64,000 nt of DNA from Desulfuromusa sp. (GTDB lineage: Bacteria > Desulfobacterota > Desulfuromonadia > Desulfuromonadales > Geopsychrobacteraceae). The translations under genes and the position numbers were made by a program. The notes beneath the pieces were generated by a model. It ran no database searches and was not told the origin of the DNA. It saw only the letters and a list, made by a program, of their open reading frames with translations. The stretch spans positions 1 through 64,000 of the forward strand of contig JADGEB010000019.1 in NCBI GenBank assembly GCA_016744595.1, in the 5' to 3' direction. Within the stretch, counting starts at the first letter, position 1; each line of letters starts with the position of its first letter. Of the stretch, positions 18,135 through 25,894 are shown piece by piece.

Positions 18135-18829
18135 ATTGATGCTCCCTTATTTGCCTGGAGTTCAAGGAAGCGAGCCTGCATATCGTCATTCAGCATGGTC
18201 TTAAGTTTGGTCAACTCTTCTGTATAAATTCCATCTTCTATTTCCTGTAGCCGGGATCTCAACTGTTCAGATTCTGGAAGCATATGCATCCCATAAACCC
18301 GACGAACAAAAAGAGCGATATTGAAAGGAGTCAATTCGGCTGGGCAGCGAGAAGCACACATCCCGCACATGACGCAATCAATTGACAATTCGACAACTTC
18401 CGCCAAGTCTCCGCGGATCACAGCAGAGACATAATCCATCACCTTTAAATCAACGGGACAGGATTTTGTACAGGTGTTACACCCCATGCAACGCATCAAC
18501 TCCGGATAGGCTTTTACAATATCCAAACTCTCCGGCTCGACCTCACGAATCGCTATCAAGGATTTTCGAGTCGAAACAAATGGAAGTTGCACCAGGTTAA
18601 TTTCTGGCTCGATAACGGTCTGACATGCCAATCCGGTATTTATTTTGTATTCACCCTTGCGCCGATAAACAGTTGCACAGGCACCACAGACTCCGCCCCG
18701 ACAACCGCAGCCACGCTTGATATCAAAGCCTGAATACTCAAGTGCCTTCAGAATTGTCAGTTCTTCTGGAACTTCGAATTTTTTCCCCATGACATAGATC
18801 GGTATCTTTTTTATTTCTACAGCTTTCAT
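18131..18829 (-). CDS. FrdB/SdhB-like iron-sulfur subunit
   Basis: The N-terminal ferredoxin fold carries the 2Fe-2S signature GCGCRGGVCGACA (about residues 40-52) with a further Cys near residue 68, followed by two Cys clusters CMGCNTCTKSCP and CVMCGMCASRCP for 4Fe-4S centres. This is the layout of SdhB/FrdB-type electron-transfer subunits, about 232 residues long. It overlaps the FrdA-like gene by one base (TAATG) and the downstream fumarase beta gene by four. It should pass electrons between the flavoprotein and the ferredoxin-cytochrome b protein. Confidence 0.82.
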   Translation of the reverse strand: MKAVEIKKIPIYVMGKKFEVPEELTILKALEYSGFDIKRGCGCRGGVCGACATVYRRKGEYKINTGLACQTVIEPEINLVQLPFVSTRKSLIAIREVEPESLDIVKAYPELMRCMGCNTCTKSCPVDLKVMDYVSAVIRGDLAEVVELSIDCVMCGMCASRCPAELTPFNIALFVRRVYGMHMLPESEQLRSRLQEIEDGIYTEELTKLKTMLNDDMQARFLELQANKGASI

Positions 18830-20475
18830 TATTGAGCCTCACCAATATCAGTTGAGTATTGAGCACTGACCAACGCTTTTTCAAATTTGTAATCCGGCAA
18901 AAGTAAGGGCGACGTTTTATCGGTTACCAAACCAAGCGCATCAAGTTCTTCTGTGTGTGCTTGCACATGGTTGAGCACCATTTTTTTGGCCGGAGACTTA
19001 CGGTAAAATTCTGCGGCATGAGAACCGGAACGACGGCCAAAAACAAAAATGTCTTGCAGAGAATTTGAACCAAGACGGTTATGCCCATGGACACCACCAG
19101 AAACCTCTCCGGCCATATACAGATAAGGAATGTTGGTTTCACCGTTAACATTAATTTTTACGCCACCATTTTGATAATGTTGTGTGGGATAAACCAGCAA
19201 TGGCTCTTTTGAAGGATCAATTCCATATTTCTTAAAGCGATGATCGATACCGGCAAAGCGCTTAAGAAAAGTTCCTGGGCCACATTTCAGATCAATCATT
19301 GGAGTGTCAAGCCAAACACCGGCAACTCCGGTTGGAGTCACAGCTCCCTTTTCCCGCTGACCACATTCACGAAGAATTGCTGCAGCCAAAGCGTCTCTTG
19401 TTTCAAGCCGATTGACAAAAGCCTCCCCATCACTATTTACAACCTCTGCCCCCTGTGCCCTCAAGGCCTCTGAGAGCAGTAGTCCCAGCATCTGCTCCGG
19501 CCAGGCGACCCCTGTGGGGTGATACTGGACATACTCCATATAGAGCAACTTAGCCCCAGCCCTGGATGCCATAACAATCCCATCAGCCGTCGCACCATAG
19601 TGATTAGAAGTTGGAAAACCATTCGGATGCAGGCGACCCATGCCGCCGGTTGCCATAATTACGGCTCCTGCTTCGACCACAATCTTTTTGCCGATATCCA
19701 GATCTTCGAGAACCGCTCCGGCACAACGACCTTCTTCATCAAGGATCAGTTCTACTGCCGGACTGAATTCAAGGACTGAGATCTGTCTGTTGCGAACCTC
19801 ATCACAAAGGGCGCGCATAATCTCCAACCCAGTAATGTCTTTGATCGAATGTGACCTTTTTGCAGAATGCCCTGCCGGCATATGAGCAAAGTAACTACCA
19901 TCAGCCTTGCGATCAAAGTTCACCCCCAACCCTGAAAGCCAGCTAACAATCCCAGGAGCATCATGCACCAAAGCCTCAACGACCTCAGGAATGTTTTTGA
20001 AACGTCCACCCACCATGGTATCGATGTAATGAATTACCGGCGAATCTTCCGGGTAGGTCGCTGCACCGATCCCACCTTCAGCCATGATGGTATTTGAATC
20101 TCCTAAGCGCAATTTTGTTGCGATAAGAACATCGGCTCCATTTTCACTGGCCGTTAGTGCCGCTGTTGCTCCTCCACCGCCACCGCCGATAACCAGGACA
20201 TCAGTTTTATAATCCGCTTGGCTCAAATCCACAGATGCCAAATCAAGCCTGCTTGGAGCCTCGATATATTCGGCCATGACCTTTGGAACACGCTCACCTT
20301 TATTGACCCCACAACGAAGCTTTAATTTATCTCCATCTTTGAAGTCAGGGTGAAACCCTTTAAGTAAAACAGCCTTCTCATCGGGCGCCATTCTAGGACA
20401 CTCACTGTGCAAGCGATTTTTTCTCGTTAGCTCTACTTTTTCTATTGATGATTTCATCCCTACAGGGTATGCCAT
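18829..20475 (-). CDS. FrdA/SdhA-like catalytic flavoprotein
   Basis: After an unusual roughly 85-residue N-terminal extension, the FAD domain begins with DVLVIGGGGGGATAAL. Of the three such flavoproteins in the window, only this one keeps the full set expected for fumarate/succinate chemistry: YVQYHPTGV (His), SEALRAQG (Arg) and GGVHGHNRLGSNSL (His and Arg). About 548 residues. I choose the ATG at 20475 because AGGAG lies 9 bases upstream; a GTG 18 bases earlier precedes the Shine-Dalgarno sequence itself. It is coupled to the FrdB-like gene. It may be a fumarate reductase or a reductase for a related enoate. The N-terminal extension may serve assembly with the atypical membrane partner. Confidence 0.82.
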   Translation of the reverse strand: MAYPVGMKSSIEKVELTRKNRLHSECPRMAPDEKAVLLKGFHPDFKDGDKLKLRCGVNKGERVPKVMAEYIEAPSRLDLASVDLSQADYKTDVLVIGGGGGGATAALTASENGADVLIATKLRLGDSNTIMAEGGIGAATYPEDSPVIHYIDTMVGGRFKNIPEVVEALVHDAPGIVSWLSGLGVNFDRKADGSYFAHMPAGHSAKRSHSIKDITGLEIMRALCDEVRNRQISVLEFSPAVELILDEEGRCAGAVLEDLDIGKKIVVEAGAVIMATGGMGRLHPNGFPTSNHYGATADGIVMASRAGAKLLYMEYVQYHPTGVAWPEQMLGLLLSEALRAQGAEVVNSDGEAFVNRLETRDALAAAILRECGQREKGAVTPTGVAGVWLDTPMIDLKCGPGTFLKRFAGIDHRFKKYGIDPSKEPLLVYPTQHYQNGGVKINVNGETNIPYLYMAGEVSGGVHGHNRLGSNSLQDIFVFGRRSGSHAAEFYRKSPAKKMVLNHVQAHTEELDALGLVTDKTSPLLLPDYKFEKALVSAQYSTDIGEAQ

Positions 20476-20788
20476 GCCTTTTCTCCTAGACACTCGGGTA
20501 ATATTCCATTGATACTGTAAGAAACAGAAAAGGCCGTCAGCTACACCAAAAACACCGCCAAGAACTGCCTATCAATGCTGTTATGTGGTTGTATATATAA
20601 CTAACCTACTATTCCTACTCTGTCAACTCAAATTTATTGCCGCCGTATCTATTCACCCTTCATTCAAAGCACAAATAACAAATCACCGGACCTCTTCCAG
20701 CCAGAAGAAAAAGTCGAAGTAACAAGTCATTGATACGGTTCAGAGCCTTCCTATCGCTAAAGTTTACTTTATTAGGAAACCACTACAG
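20476..20788. other. Divergent intergenic region upstream of the FrdA-like gene
   Basis: No gene is supported here. For the minus-strand FrdA-like gene a perfect TTGACA lies at 20621-20626 on the reverse strand. The -10 at 17 bases is poor (TAGTTA), but an AT-rich stretch containing TATATATACA follows, similar to the TATACA -10 elements of the two other cluster promoters. The rest is unremarkable AT-rich sequence. Confidence 0.35.
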
Positions 20789-20816
20789 TTGACATATATG
20801 TATAGATAGCTATACT
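20789..20816 (+). promoter_or_regulatory. Promoter with overlapping palindrome, upstream of the CMD-SDR pair
   Basis: TTGACA at 20789-20794 and TATACT at 20811-20816 are separated by 16 bases on the plus strand. A palindrome, GTATAG (20800-20805) and CTATAC (20810-20815) around a four-base centre, overlaps the -10. It is placed as an operator would be to block the promoter. The leader to the CMD-family gene is about 200 bases. The remaining bases to 21010 hold no further recognisable element. Confidence 0.5.
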
Positions 20817-21023
20817 TCCAGCCAGCATAATGATGTTTTAAAGATATGTACAGAGCAAATAAACTGCATTGATTTTTTGCCTAACCAGATACTGCCTTGC
20901 TAACGCCAACAAAAGAGATTGTCATGTCACCGTCAAACTCTATCTTCACGGCCATTGCAGTAGCACACAGCACAAACCGACACCGGGAAGGAATGAAACT
21001 GATTGACCAAAGGAGATAACATA

Positions 21024-21572
21024 ATGAGCCGTATCGCACCCCTTGCTATTGAAAATCTTACCGAGCACCAACGGACAGTTTACGATGCCATTGCTTCATC
21101 TCCACGTGGTGGTGTTCGCGGGCCGCTCGCTGTTTGGCTCAATCGACCAGAGCTTGCTAACTTGGCACAATCTCTCGGCCGCTATTGCCGCTACGATACA
21201 CTTTTGCCGCTACGGTTATCAGAGCTCGCAATCCTGGTCACGGCACGTGTTTGGAGTGCAGAGTTCGAATGGCAGACTCACAAGAAAATTGGCCTTGCAG
21301 CCGGCATTTCATCTAAGACCATAGAAGCTATCCGTCAAGGAAAGATTCCAGAATTTAATCGAGAAGATGAAAAGATTGTTTACGAGTTTTCTCTAGCACT
21401 ACAGCGTGATCGTAAAGTGTCACAAGCACTATATAACCAAGCGGTTACCGTTCTAGGTGAAGCAGCAATCGTTGATCTGACCGGAGTGCTTGGCTACTAC
21501 GGGCTGATTTCAATGACAATCAATGTCTTTGACGTAAATCCATTGGATCCAACTAGTTGCGATCTTGACTGA
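21024..21572 (+). CDS. Carboxymuconolactone decarboxylase (CMD) family protein
   Basis: This 182-residue all-helical protein of the CMD/AhpD-like superfamily carries the core LSELAILVTARVWSAEFEW followed by QTHKKIGLAAGIS, with the E-x-x-x-H arrangement but no CxxC redox pair, so it is not an AhpD-type peroxidase. Members catalyse decarboxylation or ring-lactone chemistry, though many are unassigned. The ATG at 21024 has AGGAG 9 bases upstream; an in-frame TTG precedes that site and is rejected. It is transcribed opposite to the catabolic cluster from its own promoter and is followed by an SDR gene 69 bases later. Confidence 0.75.
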   Translation: MSRIAPLAIENLTEHQRTVYDAIASSPRGGVRGPLAVWLNRPELANLAQSLGRYCRYDTLLPLRLSELAILVTARVWSAEFEWQTHKKIGLAAGISSKTIEAIRQGKIPEFNREDEKIVYEFSLALQRDRKVSQALYNQAVTVLGEAAIVDLTGVLGYYGLISMTINVFDVNPLDPTSCDLD

Positions 21573-21641
21573 GCGTTCCAGCGGATCGTGTCGACAACCC
21601 CATGAAGTTATACGGCATTACTAAATATCAGGAGGACACAG

Positions 21642-22442
21642 ATGTCAGGACGTTTACAAGGTCGCATCGCCATTATTACTGGTGCTGGTTGCGTTGGTTC
21701 GGGTTGGGGCAATGGGCGTGCAGCTGCGGTTCGCTTTGCTGAAGAAGGTGCCCGTATCTTTGCCGTTGATCTCAATCCTGAATCCCTTGAGGAAACACGA
21801 CAGAGAACATTGGCGGTTGGCGGGGAAATTGAAAGCTATATCTGTGATATCACCAATACGGTTCAGGTCAAGGCGATGGCAGAAGCGTGCCAAGAACATT
21901 TTGGTCGAATTGATATCCTTGTTAATAACGTTGGTGGGTCTGCCAAGGGGGGTCCAGTTGAGATGGCAGAAGATATTTGGAGGGCTCAGCTAGAATTTAA
22001 TCTGACAAGTGTCTACCTTACATGTAAGCATATCCTACCTTTTATGGTTGCCCAGAAAAAAGGTTCTATTATCAATACCTCATCAACCTCTGGGATTCGC
22101 TGGACTGGCGCAGCACAATCAGCTTATGCAGCGAGTAAAGCCGCTATCATTCAGCTCTCGAAAGTGGTTGCCGTCGAATACGCGTCTCGCGGTGTTCGGG
22201 TCAACACCATTATCCCTGGTCAACTACATACACCAATGGTTGAGGCAAGGCTTGCCGGGCAGCGTGCTGGTGGGGATGTAGAGGCTCTGCTCAAAGAACG
22301 TTTGGCACGTATTCCACTCGGATTCATGGGAGACGGTCAAGATACGGCTAATGCTGCACTATTCCTTGCTTCTGATGAAGCCAGATTCATTACTGGAACG
22401 GAAATCATGGTTGATGGTGGCATGTCTGTGAGGTGTGATTGA
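21642..22442 (+). CDS. Short-chain dehydrogenase/reductase (SDR family)
   Basis: A classical SDR of 266 residues. The nucleotide-binding loop reads ITGAGCVGSGWGNGRAA, longer than the usual TGxxxGIG. NNVGG follows, then the catalytic Ser and Y-x-x-x-K in AYAASKAA (about residues 163-170), and a C-terminal GTEIMVDGGMS. Asp after the second strand (AVDLNPE) favours NAD over NADP. AGGAGG-type ribosome binding precedes the ATG. Pairing with the CMD-family gene in the middle of the minus-strand cluster suggests oxidation of a secondary alcohol intermediate of the same pathway; the substrate is unknown. Confidence 0.85.
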   Translation: MSGRLQGRIAIITGAGCVGSGWGNGRAAAVRFAEEGARIFAVDLNPESLEETRQRTLAVGGEIESYICDITNTVQVKAMAEACQEHFGRIDILVNNVGGSAKGGPVEMAEDIWRAQLEFNLTSVYLTCKHILPFMVAQKKGSIINTSSTSGIRWTGAAQSAYAASKAAIIQLSKVVAVEYASRGVRVNTIIPGQLHTPMVEARLAGQRAGGDVEALLKERLARIPLGFMGDGQDTANAALFLASDEARFITGTEIMVDGGMSVRCD

Positions 22443-22496
22443 AAGGCCTCATTTTATCTGGACACTCAAAAAGATTGCTGAAAAACAAATCTGCAA

Positions 22497-22511
22497 CTGA
22501 AACGGTTTCAG
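22497..22511. promoter_or_regulatory. Perfect palindrome of LacI/cre-operator type between convergent genes
   Basis: CTGAAAC and GTTTCAG face each other around a single base. The core resembles LacI-family operators (TGAAACGGTTTCA type). A one-base loop is too tight for a hairpin, so it is better read as a protein site. Its location between two convergent genes is odd for a promoter operator. No LacI-family gene is in the window. Confidence 0.3.
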
Positions 22512-22534
22512 ATAAAAGAGAAAGCTGTTCTCAG

Positions 22535-24175
22535 CTATTCTTTAAGTTTGAATTTTAGATTAAGAGCCCTCTTTTTTTGCTTTACCTCAACATGACCAAT
22601 CCAGTCGGAGTGGTTCGAAGTCGGATAATCACAACGGAAGTGACACCCCCGACTTTCTGTCCTTAACAATGCTGAACGAACCACTGCCTCAGCTGTGGTC
22701 AACATCCTTTCCAAGCTATTTTTTTCAGCCAGTTGTCGTATACTGCTGGTCGCATGGTCAATAAGCTCATTCTGATACTGAGTTATTTGACTCAGGGCAT
22801 ATTCGAGGGTCTCTCTGGAGCGCATCAATGATACATTTTCCCACATTGTCTGCCGTAGTGCAGACTTGATTTCATTCAAATCGTCTTTTTTACAATCATG
22901 TTGTCTTTCGTCAAATATCACTGCAACCCGTCTGACAGAGCTAAACTTTGCAGCATGCCTTGCGGCCATCTGTCCAGCTATTTTTCCAAATACGGCCGCC
23001 TCAGTTAAAGCATTTCCCGAAAGTCGATTGGCGCCATGAAGACCACCAACAACTTCTCCTGATGCAAACAAACCAGCAACCCCAGTGGAACAATTCTCAT
23101 CAACGAAAATACCACCCATAAAGAAATGGGCTGTTGGTGATATCAACAACATATCTTTTTGCGGATCTATTCCGTGAGCAAGCAAGTAGTTTGCAAAACC
23201 TTTATATCTGCTGAAAAAAATGTCATCAGGAATGCCACTGCAATCGATGTAGACACCATTTTCAACCCCATTACCCACATTCACTTCAGAGAAAATAGCT
23301 CTGGACATACTGTCTCGGGTCGCCATGTCCCCAGCAGGGTCATAGCGGCTTAAAAAACGCTCTAGATTTTTATTACGCAAGACCGCTCCATCCCCAAACA
23401 TCGGAGAAGAGACGGGTATTTTTATTGGTCTGAATGCCATTGTTGGATAAAATTGGACAAATTCCATATCAATCAATTTAGCCCCAGCATCTAAAGCTAG
23501 GCCATATCCATCACCAGTAACGTCAGAGGTATTATTGGTTCGCGCATAAATCGTACCGGCACCACCCGTGGCAAGAATCACAGCATTGGAAGAAATCTGG
23601 GTATATTCCGATGTCGCAACATTAATCCCGACTGCACCACATATCCCATCAGCATCCTGCAACAATTCAACTATCGGTGTTTTTTCGAGAAATCTTATTC
23701 CACACCGACGGGCGGCGTCTCTCAATGGGAGGGTTATCGACAGCCCTCTGGTGTGGTAATACTCCGGCTCAAAAACAGTTGGAATCTGCCGCGGCAAGGA
23801 ATGTCCAGGTGGTTGTCGCCGCAGATAATCGCCATCTGTTTTTGAAAAAACCACGCCGTGCTGTGCCAGATCCAAAATTGCAGTCCCTGAGTGTTCAACA
23901 AATACAGTTAAAAGATTTTCCAGATTAAGATTTTGACCGCTAGCAAGGGTATCAGCTCGGAATCGTTCACAAGAGTCGATGCCATTTGCTTCCGGGAGAA
24001 TAGCCGCAAACCCAGCTCCTGAAACAATGGAATTACCCCCACACCCTATAAGACCTTTGGAAACCATCAAAACATTCTGGCCTGATTTCCTGGCCTCAAG
24101 AGCTGCAATAAGTGCTGCTGCGCTGCCTCCGACAACCAATATGTCACAAACAATCGGACGAACTGGGTAGCCCAT
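22535..24175 (-). CDS. FAD-dependent fumarate-reductase/aspartate-oxidase-like flavoprotein
   Basis: This 546-residue SdhA/FrdA/NadB superfamily protein has an N-terminal DILVVGGSAAALIAAL, GGNSIVSGAGFAA and a later SGEVVGGLHGANRLSGNALTE. The position of the active-site His (HPTG in true fumarate reductases) reads FYPTM, so catalysis on plain fumarate is doubtful. It resembles the 5.4-6.9 kb flavoprotein in length and helical C-terminus. The start is the ATG at 24175, since AAGGAGG lies just upstream. The gene is 150 bases downstream of the glycyl-radical activase gene. It is likely a cytoplasmic enoate reductase or dicarboxylate dehydrogenase of the same pathway. Confidence 0.75.
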   Translation of the reverse strand: MGYPVRPIVCDILVVGGSAAALIAALEARKSGQNVLMVSKGLIGCGGNSIVSGAGFAAILPEANGIDSCERFRADTLASGQNLNLENLLTVFVEHSGTAILDLAQHGVVFSKTDGDYLRRQPPGHSLPRQIPTVFEPEYYHTRGLSITLPLRDAARRCGIRFLEKTPIVELLQDADGICGAVGINVATSEYTQISSNAVILATGGAGTIYARTNNTSDVTGDGYGLALDAGAKLIDMEFVQFYPTMAFRPIKIPVSSPMFGDGAVLRNKNLERFLSRYDPAGDMATRDSMSRAIFSEVNVGNGVENGVYIDCSGIPDDIFFSRYKGFANYLLAHGIDPQKDMLLISPTAHFFMGGIFVDENCSTGVAGLFASGEVVGGLHGANRLSGNALTEAAVFGKIAGQMAARHAAKFSSVRRVAVIFDERQHDCKKDDLNEIKSALRQTMWENVSLMRSRETLEYALSQITQYQNELIDHATSSIRQLAEKNSLERMLTTAEAVVRSALLRTESRGCHFRCDYPTSNHSDWIGHVEVKQKKRALNLKFKLKE

Positions 24176-24329
24176 CAAGCCTCCTTAACGACAAAATATG
24201 TTGCACGTTCCCAGCCAGTGGTGAGATAATTCAGGATTATTACAAAATCACAACTTCGTTGAGCTCTTATTGGCGAAATACAACTTATTGTGAAATTATC
24301 GACACTATCATTGAGTTAAATGAGGGAGG

Positions 24330-25301
24330 TTATAATTTATTCAGCTGAAAACTTGAGACTTCACTACCACCTACCGTACACTTCAAACCCTTCTCAATAA
24401 ACAAACTAGAGAGATTCTGCAGGTGTTCTCCTGAGGGAGGAACAACCGATTGCAGTTCGTAATTCTTCCCCACCCAACAATACTTATTTATACCGTAGGG
24501 ATGGTACGGCAATAAATTCACTTCAGGCTTAACTCCCTGAAGCTTTTGTAAAAACTTTGCAGTCTTCACTAATTCGGACAAATCATCATTGAGGCCAGTC
24601 ACAACCGGAATCCTGATAATAAAATCAGTTGGATTATCCAAACAAAAAGCCGAGGTTGCTTGGATGTTTTGCAAAATCAATTCATTGCTAACACCGGTCA
24701 GGTCAAAGTGGATCTTAGAATCTACGTGCTTTAGATCAATAAAAATAAAATCCGTCACCCTCAGGATTGGTTCTAACATGTTCCATTGTCCATAAGCAGA
24801 GGTTTCGATAGCAGTAGAGATATAGCTTTCCTGACATTTTTTTAAAAACTTATAAACGAAACCGGCTTGCATCAGGATTTCTCCACCTGTTACAGTCACT
24901 CCTCCGCCTTCCCGACGATAAAATACCCTGTCTCTATCAACTATTTTCATTAACTCATCGACGCTATATTTTTTTCCGATCACCTGTAATGCAGCTGACT
25001 CGCAGACCTGCACACAGTCGCCGCACTTATTGCATTTTGTGTAATCAATCTGTACATGTCCTTGATCGTCTTTGGACAAAGCGTGCTTTGAACAAACAGC
25101 TAAACAGTCGTGACATTTCAAACATTTATTATTGATATATGCTATTTCATCCCAAGGTTCCAAGCCCAACGCATTGCTACACCATTTACACCTGAGTGGA
25201 CATCCTTTAAAAAAAACACAGGTGCGAATTCCAGGGCCATCCTCAATCATGTATCGAACAATATCAAAAACTAATCCGGTATTGATTTCTGCATTCGGCA
25301 T
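24330..25301 (-). CDS. Glycyl radical enzyme activating enzyme (radical SAM)
   Basis: About 323 residues. The radical SAM motif C-x3-C-x2-C is seen as GCPLRCKWCSN (about residue 33). Two ferredoxin-type clusters follow (CLKCHDCLAVCSKHA and CNKCGDCVQVCESAA), the hallmark of activases for glycerol/choline/hydroxyphenylacetate-type glycyl radical enzymes rather than PFL. GGGVTVTGGEILMQ is the SAM-binding GGE block. The start is the ATG at 25301, preceded by a purine-rich site; a TTG 24 bases upstream lacks one. It would abstract H from the Gly of the small subunit. The gene follows the small-subunit gene after a 280-base spacer with a strong stem-loop. Confidence 0.9.
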   Translation of the reverse strand: MPNAEINTGLVFDIVRYMIEDGPGIRTCVFFKGCPLRCKWCSNALGLEPWDEIAYINNKCLKCHDCLAVCSKHALSKDDQGHVQIDYTKCNKCGDCVQVCESAALQVIGKKYSVDELMKIVDRDRVFYRREGGGVTVTGGEILMQAGFVYKFLKKCQESYISTAIETSAYGQWNMLEPILRVTDFIFIDLKHVDSKIHFDLTGVSNELILQNIQATSAFCLDNPTDFIIRIPVVTGLNDDLSELVKTAKFLQKLQGVKPEVNLLPYHPYGINKYCWVGKNYELQSVVPPSGEHLQNLSSLFIEKGLKCTVGGSEVSSFQLNKL

Positions 25302-25511
25302 CGGAATAAATCTTTCTCTTGGCAATTTTGTGCACAGTGATGTTATTGACTAAAAAATAAATATTATCGACATTTTATCGCAGTAAAAAAATCTAATCGA
25401 TATTCAGGAGTCTTTTCATTTATTGGGTTCGGAAATTCTAGAACGGCATAAAGTGGTTAAGCCTTTGAGATTTTTTCAATTCAGTCTAGTCGGTACGGAA
25501 GGCGGTATACA

Positions 25512-25536
25512 GCTCGCATGGAAGATCCATGCGAGC
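25512..25536 (-). other. Strong stem-loop between the radical-glycine subunit and activase genes
   Basis: GCTCGCATGG and its exact complement form a 10-base stem with a five-base loop. No U-run follows on the minus strand, so it is more likely an RNA-processing or stabilising element, or a leaky terminator, than a full terminator. Such an element could hold the activase at a lower level than the enzyme. The rest of the 25302-25583 spacer shows only AT-rich sequence. Confidence 0.55.
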
Positions 25537-25583
25537 CAGCGTTGATTTTAAATCAGTGTATATTGGTGCCTATAATCCGATCT

Positions 25584-25874
25584 TTATGACATCAGATGTT
25601 CTGTTCGTGAAATAACATCATCTTGAACACATTTTGCCAAATCGGTGAAATAAACACTGTAACCAGCCACCCGGACCAACAATGTTGGGTAATTTTGTGG
25701 ATTCTTCTGGGCATCGAGCAACTTTTCTTTATCAATACAGTTAAATTGTAAATGCAAAATTCCGAGGTCATTCAACCCGGTTCTAACCAGATTTGTAAAT
25801 TGCGCTAATCCTCTATTTTTATAGCTACTTTCTCTTTCATCGGGAAGAACGGAATTGATGTCAATATTTGCCAT
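25584..25874 (-). CDS. Glycyl-radical domain encoded as a separate small subunit
   Basis: This 96-residue protein carries the glycyl radical signature LVRVAGYSVYF with Gly71 as the radical site, preceded by GILHLQFNCIDKEKLLDAQ and followed by VQDDVISRTEH. These are the last parts of a normal glycyl radical enzyme of the dehydratase/decarboxylase class. The catalytic chain is the gene just upstream, ending 21 bases before. The first 21 residues (MANIDINSV...) replace the linker and are not part of the standard fold. The start at 25874 is chosen because AAGGAG is 7-8 bases upstream; a further in-frame ATG at 25892 lies within or before that site. Unlike the stand-alone YfiD/GrcA spare part, its partner lacks its own glycine domain. 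Confidence 0.88.
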   Translation of the reverse strand: MANIDINSVLPDERESSYKNRGLAQFTNLVRTGLNDLGILHLQFNCIDKEKLLDAQKNPQNYPTLLVRVAGYSVYFTDLAKCVQDDVISRTEHLMS

Positions 25875-25894
25875 AGCCCTTACTCCTTTCATTT

